From Microthyrium microscopicum (taxonomy: Eukaryota; Ascomycota; Dothideomycetes; Microthyriales; Microthyriaceae), in NCBI GenBank assembly GCA_010405405.1, contig MU004240.1, positions 450,217 through 514,216 of the forward strand: 64,000 bases of DNA, read 5' to 3'. This document shows, piece by piece, positions 1 to 11,200 of the stretch. Position 1 is the first letter of the stretch, and every line of letters starts with the position of its first letter. The translations under genes were made by a program, and so were the position numbers. The notes below the pieces were generated by a model, which was not told the origin of the DNA, did no database searches, and worked only from the letters and a program-made list of their open reading frames with translations.

Positions 1-1037
1 GCACTATCTGCGCTGAATGCACAATCCCACACCCAACGTTGATGGCCATGTAGTGTCATTTCCAGGGGAAACTTCTCGGGCTCTCCAGCTTCTACTGAAC
101 CTGGTTCTGCCATATTTTGCTCAACTTTCCAGATCTTTGCAGTGTGATCCGCTGAGCATGTTGCTAGATGTTGGACGTCCGGTGAAAGCAAAACTCTAGT
201 GATGTACGTGTTATGTGCCGAGAACTTGCAAATTGGGACGAGGGATGTTATATCTCGGCTTTGGTGCATTTTCCATACAAACACACGGCCCTGGTTTAGA
301 TGTTAGCCAATACATAGCTGCGTCGTTAATAGGCTTACGAGATTATTGCCAGCGCAAAGCATAGAGCCATCACTAGCTACTGTGACGCTAGCAACGCTAA
401 CATCTTCCTCAGGGATCAATTGATGCGAGCATTTATTCTCGCCCAAGTCCCAGACGCGGACAGTACCCGCACGATCGCAGCTAATTAGCTCACCTGTATT
501 TGTTAGTCCCAATACATACACAATACAGCGTACATGGGAGTGATCATACCTTGATTTGGATGGATGACAACGTCGTTTACAGGAGATCCATGTTTGTAAT
601 CTCGTTGAATAGTACCAGATCTCACATCCCAAATCTTGACAGTTCCATCTTCAGAGCTCGTGACCATCCATTTTCCCTCGCAATGAAATGCAACCGCGGT
701 GACATTAGTAGTGTGACCTTGGAAGGTAAGAATTGGCGTAGGATTTGAAGATTTGACATCGTAAAGTTTGACATTATGGTGGCCCGCAGCGGCCAAGAAG
801 CGCTTGTCGGGTGATATGCATAATCGATTTACTTGAGAGTCTGGTGAGGGGATGGTTCGAGAGCAGATGCCTGAGAGAGCTTCCCAGAAACGAATCGTGT
901 GGTCGTATCCGGCTGTAAAGTGTCAGTATAGTGACCCATGATTGCCCAGCAATTGCGATGGTGCAGATATGATCTCTTCTGGACTCGCGCTGGTCTGTTG
1001 CAGGAAGTCGCTTACCTGTGCAAAGAATGACACTCAT
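1..1037 (-). CDS. LST8: Target of rapamycin complex subunit LST8 (WD40), 3' end beyond window
   Basis: WD40 beta-propeller subunit shared by TORC1 and TORC2; it binds and stabilises the TOR kinase domain. Four exons are visible on the minus strand: 1037-1016 (only 22 nt, encoding MSVILCTA with a split Ala codon), 912-550, 493-339 and 290-1, running off the left edge. Introns are 103, 56 and 48 nt. The spliced protein shows highly conserved LST8 stretches: GYDHTIRFWEALSGIC, AVAFHCEGKWMVTSSEDGT, the linker NDVVIHPNQGELISCDR, and CSADHTAKIW in a later repeat. About 276 of the usual ~315 residues are present, so only the last blade is missing. The ATG at 1037 gives the canonical MSVILCTAGYDHTIRFW start. 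It is head-to-head with the gene at 2,434. Identity is seen from sequence; function is established for the family. Confidence 0.95.
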
Positions 1038-2433
1038 GGTGGTGGATTTGTCAGCGTTCGAGCGCCGTGTATGAGTACGTGGTGGGCTAAATCATGATAG
1101 TATTGCGAAACGACTAACAAACGCTCGAAGGATGGGATGCTTGTCTTGCTTAGTTACTGCGATGGGGATGGTGTTGAGTTTAGACGAGGCAAGAGCAACG
1201 GGTGACAGATCCAACGGTGGCAGGTGCGGGTGAGAGTGGGATGAGCTTGGAAAGCTGCGACCCTGGCACAGGCCATCTGCAAGGCTGAGACGCTATTCTC
1301 TTTTAGGACGTATCCCAACTTCATTTCTCAGCCTTGCCATTGACCAGCTTCATAGAGAGCAGCATTTTTGTTGATTGATTGATTGATTCGAGCGTGACTA
1401 TTGCAGTATTTTACAAACAATTATTTGTATGCGGACCGAGTGATCAAGTTTCAAAGAGCGAGTGATAAGAGTAGATAATCTGCACAGCAGCCAAGACCTA
1501 CGATGCGGATAAAGGATGGCACGATGTATGCTCCTGATCTTCAATTTGGGGGTAGTTTGATTTGTATTTGAAGTTCCCTTCATAATCCGCCATAGTAAGT
1601 ATAATATCTGCTGGCACTAACGCTCAAGACTTTGGTCAGAAAACCCTGCGACTCCTCAGTGTCTGGCTGGAGTAGCTTCAATATATCAAGCGGCCTTCTA
1701 TCGTCCACTGTCAGATTCCTGTTCAGTGGTTTATCGCCTGTCAACGATACATTGACGTTGCGCAGCGCTTATACGCCTATTAGGCCCCGAAATATATATC
1801 AATCGTTGAATTCGAAATGTAATCCGATATGATTGGCGGAATCTTCCTATTCCCAGAATTGAACAATGTATCGAACGCGTTGATAACAATAGCCCAGTGA
1901 CTGCCACTGAGGCAATTTCACTATGGCAGCCGTAAGGACTCGCTGCAATGCGGAGGTGGACGTTGGTAACATGGAGGCGTAAGAATACCACCTCCAACAT
2001 TTGCCAGCAACCACCTCTATCCCAAATCGCTCCTTCCAAATATTGAACTCAATGGATGGTCACTTTAGACGCCTTGACCCATCAATAGCAGTGACTTGGT
2101 CATTGTCCCAGCACCATCCACCCTGCTAGCTCAGCTTGCTGTTCTTCCAAATCCTCCCTCACCAGAGCTCAAACTTCCTGATACCAGATTCCAGCAACTT
2201 TTTGAAATATCCAGCACCCTCACACCAATTTCATTTGCTACTGAGTCTCTATCAGTGGATAGCATCAAAGATCAAAGCATCATCTTCCTCATCTTTCTTC
2301 ATTCAGCTTCCTTACCCTCTTCACACCATTTCTCAACGCGCGAACAGCTTGCATCTCGCTGAGTGCTATCATCACACTCACCACCAGTAAATAACTCCTT
2401 CAACTCGTCTCTACCGATACACCTCCGCCAGCA
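1038..2433. other. Intergenic, shared divergent promoter region
   Basis: About 1.4 kb between the divergent LST8 and 2,434 genes. I see no convincing coding exon on either strand. It contains a short TTGA tetranucleotide run near 1,371-1,388 and pyrimidine-rich, CAATTTC-type leader sequence just before 2,434. The open frames here have no family resemblance and poor codon structure. Confidence 0.5.
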
Positions 2434-5400
2434 ATGACTAAGAATCCCGTTCCCCAGACCCCAGCACAGATAGAACTTGACAAAAAGCGGTATGAAGAGC
2501 AAATGGATCTCATCGCATCAGCTGGGCGCAACCCTCCTCCGGTAGTCGAGCGGGCTACATCGACTGCTCCTGCTACTGAATCAACTTCCTCAAATCCTCC
2601 TCCTGCTACTCAACGCAAGCCCAGGGGCCGCAAGCAACCGGCGAAGAAGCCCAAGGCTGGGGCTGACTATACCAATCCCATAAACATCGAAGAACTTCCG
2701 AACGCATCGACGACTGCCGCAGAGTCAATGGCAACTTCTCATCCAGCCGCAAACCAAATGGACAATCGATCTCTCCCACAGCCCGCGCAAAACACCTCGA
2801 TGCCTTTGGGCCAGTCAATGCCTTTGCCTGGTCAAATGCCACCTCCCACCCAAGTGCCGACTCCATCATCTCCTGCTCAACAGGCAGGACGAAAGCGGGC
2901 CCTCAATGAACCCGGGATGAGCCAATATGGCAATGTCCGTCCAAGCAAGCGACCGCATGTAGAAGGGTCAATGTACCATCAATTTCAGATCGACCCGGCC
3001 GCAAGATCCGTTCCTAAACAACTCCAAGGCCAATCCTTCCATAACCCGCCCCGAACCATTAATGGAAACCAGCATCGGCTCAATGGGTTTCAGAGCAGCC
3101 AAAGTGGGCAAACGTTCATCCCCAGTCAAGGCATAGCACCTCTTGTCACCGGTACACCTGCCCTCGAAACGGCACAACTTTATCAAGAGCTGCAGAACAA
3201 GCAGGCTACACATACCTCACGCCCTCATCGTCCTATGCCAGCTCGAGACTCTCCTTTGCCTGCCTACGTTGCCAAACATCCCAATTTCGAAGGTCAACAG
3301 CCGCCAGGAGAAGCAGCTAGCCAATATGGTATGTTCAATGGGTCGAAGGACCCCATGTACAACTTCCCCATGCCACCGAATGGCCAACTAGATCCTCGAG
3401 CAGTAGGTGGAAGTTCTCGAGTGCCTGTCGCACGATACGAGAACAAAGGCAATGGACTGCAATTCCCAATGGGCAACCCGTCTGCTCATTCGGTAATGGG
3501 AGGGAGAATGAACGGAGCTGCGCCGCCTGTAACGATGCAATCACATTCTCCACGTGGAGTCTCTTCTACAGTGCAGGCCTCTACTCCTGCCGGCTTTCGG
3601 GGTGTTCATGGTGGTCAGCGGCGACCCGTCGCTCGCCAACAATCTCGCCAAAACCATCAACAGGCACAGCCTGCTGCTCTCTCACAACAGCAAGCGCATC
3701 CACAAGGTCCGCAGGCAGGACCACAAACACAGTCTGGTCTAGCTGGGACGCAAGCAATAGAATCGCGCTTTCTATCTCCGGCGGAGCACGACGAATTGGC
3801 CGGCTACGTTAACTCGCCTTTCCGCGTTGCGAGCTTGAGCTCCCAACCACATAGGGTCCAACTGCGAATGTAAGTCATTTCCTTTGCTCGTCTATTTTCA
3901 TGCTGACATGATAGGTACCGCGAATTTAGGTCGGTTTGGCCAAGAAGCATGGACGAGCTTCGGGCAATCAAGAACTTCGTGGCTTTCTATCGCAGTCCGG
4001 CAGGGCAAAATCCTCAAAACCAGCAAGTCCAGCATGCACCGAATCTGCATGTCCAGAGCTCTCAGCCAGCTGGACCTGCCATAACACCGAGCATGACTCC
4101 ATCAGCTCAAGCGCAGACAGCGCAACCAGTTGCTCCCCCCTTCCAAGGCCATCATATACAAGGCCGTCCCCTTGTCGGGCAGCAGTCAAGCAGTGCACCT
4201 TTCCCAGCGCAGGCAGGCGTTGGATGTGGAGCGCCGCAAAATGTCCAGTCGGTGTCTCAGGGGCAGCAGAACTATCCGCTATATAGGCCCAATGCAGCTA
4301 AATCAGTGGTCAATTTGACGAATGAGGCCATCGAAAGTGCACCAATACAACCAGTTCAGCCAGAAAGCGCCACCCAACCGACACCGGCGCAATTCATCGG
4401 CATTGGGAATGTTCGAACCGAGAGTGCAAGCCAGTTTCCAGCTCTCCCAGACTCCACCGCACCAAACACTCCAGCGCTGGTTGACGGTACTGTGGAAACT
4501 CCAGTTGATGATGAGGCCGATCCTGCCACTCCCTCCGATCCTTCAAACGCGCCTCAGCCAGCAAAGGCCAAGTACGTCCCTCGAGAAATCGATGCCGTGA
4601 CAGCTTTCCAGCGAGGCCATCACGTAAATGGTCAATTGACTGAAAAGCAGCGGGAGGCCAGACTCCAGCAATTGTTCGCCGACGAAGAATATAATCTGAT
4701 TGACAGAATATCATTTATTCGCGACGGCAATCCAGTCGCGTGGCCGGTCTGGCAGGGACGTGCCTATATCGAGAAAAAGCAGCTGCTAACGCAGTCGCAA
4801 TCGTTCGATGGTCGGAGCAAAGCTGAAGATGAGGCTCGCATCCTTGCAATTGAATTAAGAGATGCCAGAGAAGCGACGAGACCCTCGGCGAAGCAAAAGA
4901 GACTCCTGGAGGAGGCCGACGCGGAAGCTGAAGACGAAGCTACAACGGAACGAGCCAATGAAATGCTTGAGCGGATCAAGATTCTGAATGAGCACTATAA
5001 AGGTGTTCGATCGTACAACCTTGGCGATCAAGCAGCCGTGACTCGGGGCTGGGTGATGTATCTTGCCGAGAAACACGAAGGTACGACCAGTGGCAAAGGT
5101 CGGAAGCGACGTGCCAAAGATGAAGACGAGCCCGAAGCCTCTCAGCCAAAGAAGAAGGCAAAGCAAGGGAAGCCCAAGACCAAGAAAGGCAAGGGTCAGA
5201 AACGGAAGGCTTCTGAAGAGGACGATGAGCTCGACTTTGCCCGCTCATCGAAGAAGGCACGCTCTGCTGAGCCCGAAGAGCCCGAATCTGATTCTGATTC
5301 TGAAGGGATGTCGGCGGAAGCGCTCGAAGCAGGTTTGCGCGCGGCCTTTGAGGAAGCTGAAGGCGAGGTTGACGGTGCTGAGCATGAGACGGAGGAGGTC

Positions 5401-5910
5401 ACAGTCCAGGATGACACCGTTGTGGTAGAGCACACCGCTGATCATCCTGCAGCCTACAAAACCACCGTGGAGGAGAAGACCCTACCTGAAGAGGCTACCG
5501 CCGACGACGACCTTGACTCCCTCTTTGATGGCGATGTTGATGATGATGATGAGCATGCCTCCCCTGCCGATGAAGATTTCGACAGTGTTACTGGAGAAGA
5601 GATCGCGAGTTCAGGGTGCGCAAAGCCGCGGAGGCACATCAACGATTTTCAGGACGGCGAGGAGTTTGATCTCCTAAATGACGTGATTCCTCGGGACGAG
5701 GCGAATGCAGGCTTCGAAGCAGAGCTTCAAGAAGTGGTCACTCAGGAAGAGCCCGAGTTTCAGGAAGCCGCCATTCAGGCAGAGGAGTTTGAAAGAGCGG
5801 ACGCCCGGGAAGAGCCTCAGCATGAGGAAGCTGAAGAGGTTTCCGAAGGGGAAGGGTACCAAGACACTGGAGGCTACATCGAGTCGTCCGAGGAGTCTGA
5901 GGAAGAATGA
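2434..5910 (+). CDS. Large low-complexity protein with acidic C-terminus, probably nuclear, function unknown
   Basis: Two exons, 2434-3869 and 3915-5910, joined across a 45-nt intron (GTAAGT donor, ATAG acceptor; the split Met codon restores the frame MYREFRSVWPRSMDELR). The product is 1,143 residues. Residues 1 to about 700 are rich in Pro, Gln, Ser and Ala. A more ordered, charged helical part follows, with TAFQRGHHVNGQLTEKQREA and a YNLGDQAAVTRGWVMYLAEKH block. Next come basic clusters (KKKAKQGKPKTKKGKGQKRK) that look like nuclear localisation signals. The last ~200 residues are dominated by Glu/Asp. I do not recognise a catalytic domain. The layout (disordered Q/P-rich arm, basic patch, acidic tail) suggests a chromatin or transcription-associated protein, but that is inference only. 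The ordered block around 4,590-5,080 is the likeliest conserved part. Confidence 0.8.
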
Positions 5911-6207
5911 GGAGTTCAATCACATCCCTGGAGATTTGCTGGTTTTAGTTTTTTGTTAGGAGGAGTATAACTTTAGATATCAATTCTCGCATTTGACCCC
6001 CAGTTGTGTATTTCTTCAATGGCCCATGATTCTGCTCGTGAATTGTTCAAGTGAAGCTGAAATTCTGCAGGAATACGATAGTGACAAGTCATACCCATGG
6101 CCCAGGCAAGGAAGCCATACCTGATGATATGAATCTCGTCGTCGCTGTCATCTGTCATCTTTGCGAACGTGTCTCGAGATGTTGCAAAGTAGATCAATAC
6201 TGATGTC

Positions 6208-7234
6208 TCAAGTCTGAAAATCACTCCAGTTTGCAACCCCTTTCAGTGTCGGAGGATGTGTTTTCCAAAGTACCTCATTGCGGAAAGTCATGACAATAGC
6301 CTCCTGGTTTTGACGATCTATCATCCCTGGTGCGTTGAGCATCGTCCTTAGAAACACCCACAGCCCTTCTCGATGCCATCTCGTAGTTGATACAAAGTCC
6401 AGTACTTTACCGATAGTTTCATTGACCTCTGACGTTGAGACGCGGTCCAGATTTAAGATATAATAAAGGAAGCTCCAGCCCGATGTGTCACTGGGGTTTT
6501 TAACGCACCATTGGAGCATTTGTTTTGGCAGTTGTGAGATAAATGACTGCCCAGAATCGCTAGGATCTTCAACCAGGGATAGTGATCTTCTACCATGTTG
6601 AAATGCGTAGTAGTTGTGCTTGTGCCGTTCTGCGGATCGTAATACTGTAGATATCTCCGTACCAATCTGTTTGAGAGTAGAGCCCGGCTTGCTAATAGGC
6701 AGTAAATGGGCGAGTAGCCACCAACGATGATACCATAGAGTAGGAGATTTACTTTGTCGATGGAGAGGAGATGTCAAGATCGAGTCCAGAAATGCAAACT
6801 CTTCCTCCACTGCTCGACTAATATCAAGAGAAGACTCGCTTAGGCGCAGAAGTCGTTGTTTTCTGAAATTGGCAGCAGTGAGATGCTCAGGATCAGACAA
6901 AAGGATGACAGAAGTTGAGTCCAACACATCCTATATCTTTTATTGAGCAAGCCATCTCTCAAATCCAAAAGTGTCTTACCTGACTGTCTTCCATGGATCT
7001 GTTCTTAGAGAAGTATTGCTTAGCTTGCACAAATGCTTTCATCAAACCTTTCGCCAAAATGCCCACATAATGGCCATCTACAATAACAATAGACTCGGGA
7101 GTATCAGCCTCTAGCATTTGTGGCATGAGCTCAATTTCAAGAACCGTGGCCTTGTTGTCTCTGAAAATGTTCATGATTTGAACCATCTCAAAGGGCATCG
7201 TCTCGTGCGATGTCGAGGCGCCTTGTGCTGCCAT
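6208..7234 (-). CDS. Protein prenyltransferase alpha-subunit-like (PTAR1-type) protein
   Basis: Two exons on the minus strand, 7234-6980 and 6930-6208, with a 49-nt intron and phase 0 joining; 325 residues with the stop at 6208. The ATG at 7234 (MAAQGASTSHE) is chosen because the upstream open frame lacks an ATG. The protein carries PPTA-type helical repeats: LWYHRWWLLAHLL, HKHNYYAFQHGRRSL and DTSGWSFLYYILN are degenerate forms of the repeat core (Trp with a preceding Asn/His/Trp-Arg) of farnesyl- and Rab-geranylgeranyltransferase alpha subunits. It is short of a classical RAM2/BET4 and most like the PTAR1 group, whose substrate is unsettled. A minus-strand open stretch at 5,973-6,199 may be a further 3' exon, so the C-terminus is uncertain. 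Confidence 0.75.
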
Positions 7235-7527
7235 CCTTTTATTCCTTTCCGTGGTACCCTTAATGTCTCCAAGCTCTTTTGCACAGATTAGACGAAAACT
7301 CGAAAATTGGCAGTGAGGCAAAACTAGGAGGTTGCGATGTTATTCTCTGAGATGGTCACTCTCAGGCGCTTGGACCCCTGGATTTTTGGATGCCATCACT
7401 CCTCATGCAGAACTCCGGATGTCTCTTTCATTCAAACCATCAGGACCCAATCTCAACCAAACCACACTCTCCATAAATAAACCAGACTGCGACGCGACGG
7501 CGCAGAAATATATTGCGTGAGCGCAAG

Positions 7528-8255
7528 ATGGCATCTCCTTTGATACTCGTCTTTCTCTTCCAACTCTTCCAGGCCATCATCACGGCAGTAGGGAAACACA
7601 CTCTCAACGAAGCCGTTAGTGCTCTCCTGCATTTCGTCTGATTTGTCGCTAACATCATCTGCTTAGTGCTGGTTTTTCTGGTCTTTCCTCCCTTTCGTCC
7701 CCAAAGCCACCGCATCCAAAGAAGAGATCCGAGTCCGACAAGATCTCATGCGCTTGAAGAAGGAACTCACCGCCACGAGCGCACAAGATGACTTTGCCAA
7801 ATGGGCCAAAATAAGACGCCAGCATGATAAACTGGAAGAGCAATACAAGCAGTTTGGTAAGAGACAACCTGGATTTCATCAATTTGGACGATGCTGACTC
7901 GTTGATAGCATCCTCCCAAACCACCCTCAAAGAAACCTTCAACAGTAGACTAAACTACGCACGCATGATCGCGTTAGGCGGATTGCGTCTCTACATACAA
8001 TGGAACTTTACACGACAGCCAATGTACTGGCTCCCAAAGGGCTGGATACCATGGTACGGCGAATGGGTTCTGTCCTTCCCATACGCCCCACGAGGAAGCG
8101 TATCAGTACAGGCGTGGCAATTTGCCTGTGGAGCAGTCCTTAGCATGATCGCGGAAGCGCTCAAAGCGTTGAGCGCACTCCTGTTCACGAAAGGGGCTAG
8201 AAACACACCTGAGCCGGCGATGAAGCAACCAGCGAGCGGCGTAAAAGCAGAATAG
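7528..8255 (+). CDS. GET1: GET complex subunit GET1 (tail-anchored protein insertase)
   Basis: Three exons: 7528-7614, 7667-7856, 7909-8255, with two 52-nt introns; 207 residues, the usual size. Get1 (WRB/CHD5 family) forms with Get2 the ER-membrane receptor for the Get3 ATPase and inserts tail-anchored proteins. An N-terminal hydrophobic segment (MASPLILVFLFQLFQAII) comes first. A cytosolic coiled coil follows, with RLKKELTATSAQDDFAKWAK and IRRQHDKLEEQYKQF, the Get3-binding part. C-terminal membrane segments follow, with the diagnostic FTRQPMYWLPKGWIPWYGEW and LSFPYAPRGSVSVQAWQ. The promoter is shared with the prenyltransferase-like gene (293 bp between start codons). High confidence from motif order; the exact first splice site (GTTAGT donor) is the least certain point. 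Confidence 0.95.
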
Positions 8256-9140
8256 AAGCACGCATTGTATAATATCTAATAGTCACGTATAATGAAAGCA
8301 CAAATATGCCACGAATGAATGTTCCTCACACTTTGACGCAAAGTTTTCATAGCATAATGCTCGAACACTGCAACACGAGTGAGGTAGCCCGGGCGGGCCT
8401 TGGATCTAGTCTAGGCGATTCATATTGAACTCGGGGCTGTATAATTCGAGGCCTTCAAGTCTTCGATAGCGCCAGCTATTTTCGAGAGTGTGTAAGATAT
8501 GCACACGCATACGATCATGCATTTTCGCTGCTCATAGGTGTAGAGGTGTAAATTGACGCATTTGAAGAGCGACACGGTGTTCTCATCCCTTGCAAGAGTC
8601 GTGATGATTCTCAACAGGGAAGCGAGATAATTCGCATCATCCCATCCACGCGCATGGCTCCATCTCATCTGGAGAGCCAGAGCCTACTCGTCGCATCAAG
8701 GCAAGTTTTACGCACTTGAGGAGAAAAGGAGCGTCGTCTCGGGTTGAGAAGGACTGAAAGCCAAAGAACTCGATAAGATACATAAGAGCGATGAATGATA
8801 ATTCAAAGGCTTGACACCAGGTGTAAATGGAAAACGGGGGTTGGAGTTGAAGATTGAGTGTTGAAGGTTGAAGTGAATTTTTCATGGAGACAAATCTGGA
8901 GTGAGGCCGCCCGGCTTGTTAAGCGCGCGGCTTCGAGGCTTAACAGGTGTCTTCCGACTGCTGTCTACCTTTCATTCCAATATATCTGCCATCTTAGAAT
9001 ATTTACCTGCAATTCTTTTGCTTTCCTGTCGCTCACTTCAATGCCACGCTCATACATCAACTTGAGTGGAATTCCAATCAGCGCGGACCCTTGCAACAAC
9101 ATCCATTGACTGAGGTTTTGAACCTCCCTACCAGACCAAA
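8256..9140. other. Intergenic region, nothing recognised
   Basis: About 885 bp between GET1 and the 9,141 gene. Open frames on the minus strand at 8,420-8,885 have no recognisable family features. No RNA gene or mobile-element ends were seen. Confidence 0.45.
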
Positions 9141-10276
9141 ATGGTCTCCCTTTCCAGGTATGATGGACCCCGTCACAGGTTCAAACGATATCGAGAGCTG
9201 ACAATAACAGTGTGATATCTATCTCCATGTGGGTTGGCCCATGGCTAATACCTCGCGCCCTCGCCTTCTACCGCTCCATACAAGCCTCCAACCGCCAACC
9301 AGGAACCGTTCGACCTACTCCTCCCCATGTCAAATGGTGCTTGAACCCACTCTACCTATTCATAATAGTATCCCTAATCCGTACCTTACCCTACTTCACT
9401 CCCTCCAACATATTCCGCGACACCTCTTCGCGCTTGCAAATACCTACGGGCGTCCTATTCTCGCGCATTAGCGCTCTTCATGGAGGAAAGCTCACGCCAG
9501 TTGAAAGCGCGCTGAAAAGCCGGTACGCAGAAGCCTCGGGTGACTGGACACTGCTTTACGCCGCATATGGCCCAGAAGTTTTGGCCATGTGCCCCTTTTG
9601 CAATACGGATTCGCCATCAACATACCTCTGGTACGCACTCCCCACGATTGTCGCGCCACATCTCGTGCATATATTTCTGCTAGGACTTCTCACATCCCCC
9701 TTCTTCTCCGGACCTGATGGCGCGCGCTGGCGCACATACGCTACAATCGCTGGAGTTGCATTGGCGACCATTGAGCTGACGATGGTTATGCGCTATGACT
9801 GGAAGCTCAACACGACCAAGAAGACTGCCAATGATGTGGACTGGTTCTTCTGGCGCCTGCGAACGATGCGGCTTCTAGCCTTTGCCGCAGTCGATGGATT
9901 GTTAGGCTGGGGATTATGGTTGACCAGCACAAATCGTTGGCTCGTGAAGCCGCCCGCAGTGGCTGAGCAAGTCAACACGATATCGTTGATGCTGCAGGTC
10001 ATGAACAACAAGCTCAAGGCCTTGGGGCACATACAGAATGCAGTTCTGCGGGATGACCAACTACGCGGTGCTGGATACCACTACTGGACGCGAGAACCAC
10101 GACTGATGGAAGAAGTGGAGCAAGAGCGAGAAGTCATTGACGCGCGAAGACAAGCGATTAGCCATATGGACTATGACCGTGTAACTGCCGATGCGGACCT
10201 CTGGGTAGAGCGAGTTTGGGGCGCGTTGAAGCCGACTCCCTTAGCTGGGGATGGAACTAGACAGAAGACGGAATAG
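9141..10276 (+). CDS. Conserved-looking fungal multi-pass membrane protein, function unknown
   Basis: A 17-nt first exon (9141-9157, MVSLS plus a split Ser) is spliced over a 53-nt intron to exon 9211-10276, giving 360 residues. This start is chosen because the second exon lacks an early ATG, and the join gives a continuous hydrophobic N-terminus (VISISMWVGPWLIPRALAFY). Four to five membrane segments are predicted by eye: near residues 6-25, 52-70, 145-170, 175-195 and 225-245. Between the second and third lies a soluble loop with a Cys pair (AMCPFCNTDSPSTYLWYA), the most distinctive motif. The C-terminal ~110 residues are charged and helical (EEVEQEREVIDARRQAIS), likely cytosolic. I do not recognise the family or a catalytic motif. 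Confidence 0.85.
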
Positions 10277-10585
10277 ATAATCAAAATATGATTGTTTAAT
10301 TAGATGTCTTTGCTATTTATACATGCTCTAACGACGGACGCTAAATCTATTTTGTTAGTAGGCTTCATGAGTTGGGTATAATTGCTAAGTGCCAGTTTCA
10401 AGCTTTTGAGCTCCGTTTGCCCACATCCCAACCCCATTGTCGTAGAGTTTTGACAACTTTGGGAAGAACCGCCGCAGTCAACGGCACTCTGAAAAATATC
10501 AGAGATTTATGCACCGCATACGACAAAACTAGTAAAGTCCAGAGACCTATATCAATCAGCATTTACTCATCGCTGCACAGCTCGT
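10277..10585. other. Intergenic 3' regions of convergent genes
   Basis: About 309 bp between convergent genes. A possible extra 3' exon of the minus-strand FAM210-like gene could lie here: a GTAAGT overlaps its stop codon. Otherwise nothing is seen. Confidence 0.4.
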
Positions 10586-11200
10586 TTACTTACTTGCACT
10601 CGAGTCACCTGAGGCCATTGCTGTCTTGTCTGCAGTCTCGGCCAGAACAGCCTCAGGTCTATCTCCAGGAACTGCTGGCTCCGCTCGTGGTTTCATAAGT
10701 CCAGGAAAGGGAATTTCCACCGTCTCTCTCACCCATTCCACGGCCGCATGCTCCCACTGCCCCACCCTTTCTGGTCCCAGCATTCTTACCGCCAAGAAAC
10801 AGAATGGGAAATCCAGCACACTCAGTGCAAAGTATACGCCCACAGCCGTCCATCCATACTCGCGACTAAGTTTCTTGAGCCGTTGTGATAGTGACAAGGA
10901 AGCTGGACTTCCTAGGTTCGGGGTTGGATCTGGGTTTGGCCGCGGCGCCTGGGGCGTCTTCCAGGTAGTCTTCCAGCGAGCGTTCTTGGCGGCTTGGCTG
11001 CGGAAAAGGGTCGTTACCTGCCATCGCGCGGGAGTGGGCGCATGGCGAAGGGAGCTAGCTGGCTGGCGGGAAGACGAGCCTGGTATTCGGATACTTTGGT
11101 GAGGAGAGTTGCAGAAGGTACGTTTCGGGAGAGCCGAAAGTTTGTTGACGGATGGGTTTATAGGAAGGCGAAGGGTAAGGCCAATGCGTGGCAACGCCAT
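10586..11200 (-). CDS. Mitochondrial DUF1279 (FAM210-like) membrane protein
   Basis: Single-exon open frame of 204 residues, ATG at 11200. The N-terminus is rich in Arg, Ser and Ala and free of acidic residues for the first ~60 positions (MALPRIGLTLRLPINPSVNK), typical of a mitochondrial targeting peptide. A DUF1279 domain follows: SQRLKKLSREYGWTAVGVYF, then a membrane segment through ALSVLDFPFCFLAVRMLG, then GQWEHAAVEWV. This is the arrangement in yeast YGR147C (NAT2) and animal FAM210A/B, inner-membrane proteins of unsettled biochemical role. The C-terminal ~40 residues are low complexity. The stop codon is embedded in a consensus 5' splice site, so a longer spliced isoform is possible. Confidence 0.85.
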   Translation of the reverse strand: MALPRIGLTLRLPINPSVNKLSALPKRTFCNSPHQSIRIPGSSSRQPASSLRHAPTPARWQVTTLFRSQAAKNARWKTTWKTPQAPRPNPDPTPNLGSPASLSLSQRLKKLSREYGWTAVGVYFALSVLDFPFCFLAVRMLGPERVGQWEHAAVEWVRETVEIPFPGLMKPRAEPAVPGDRPEAVLAETADKTAMASGDSSASK

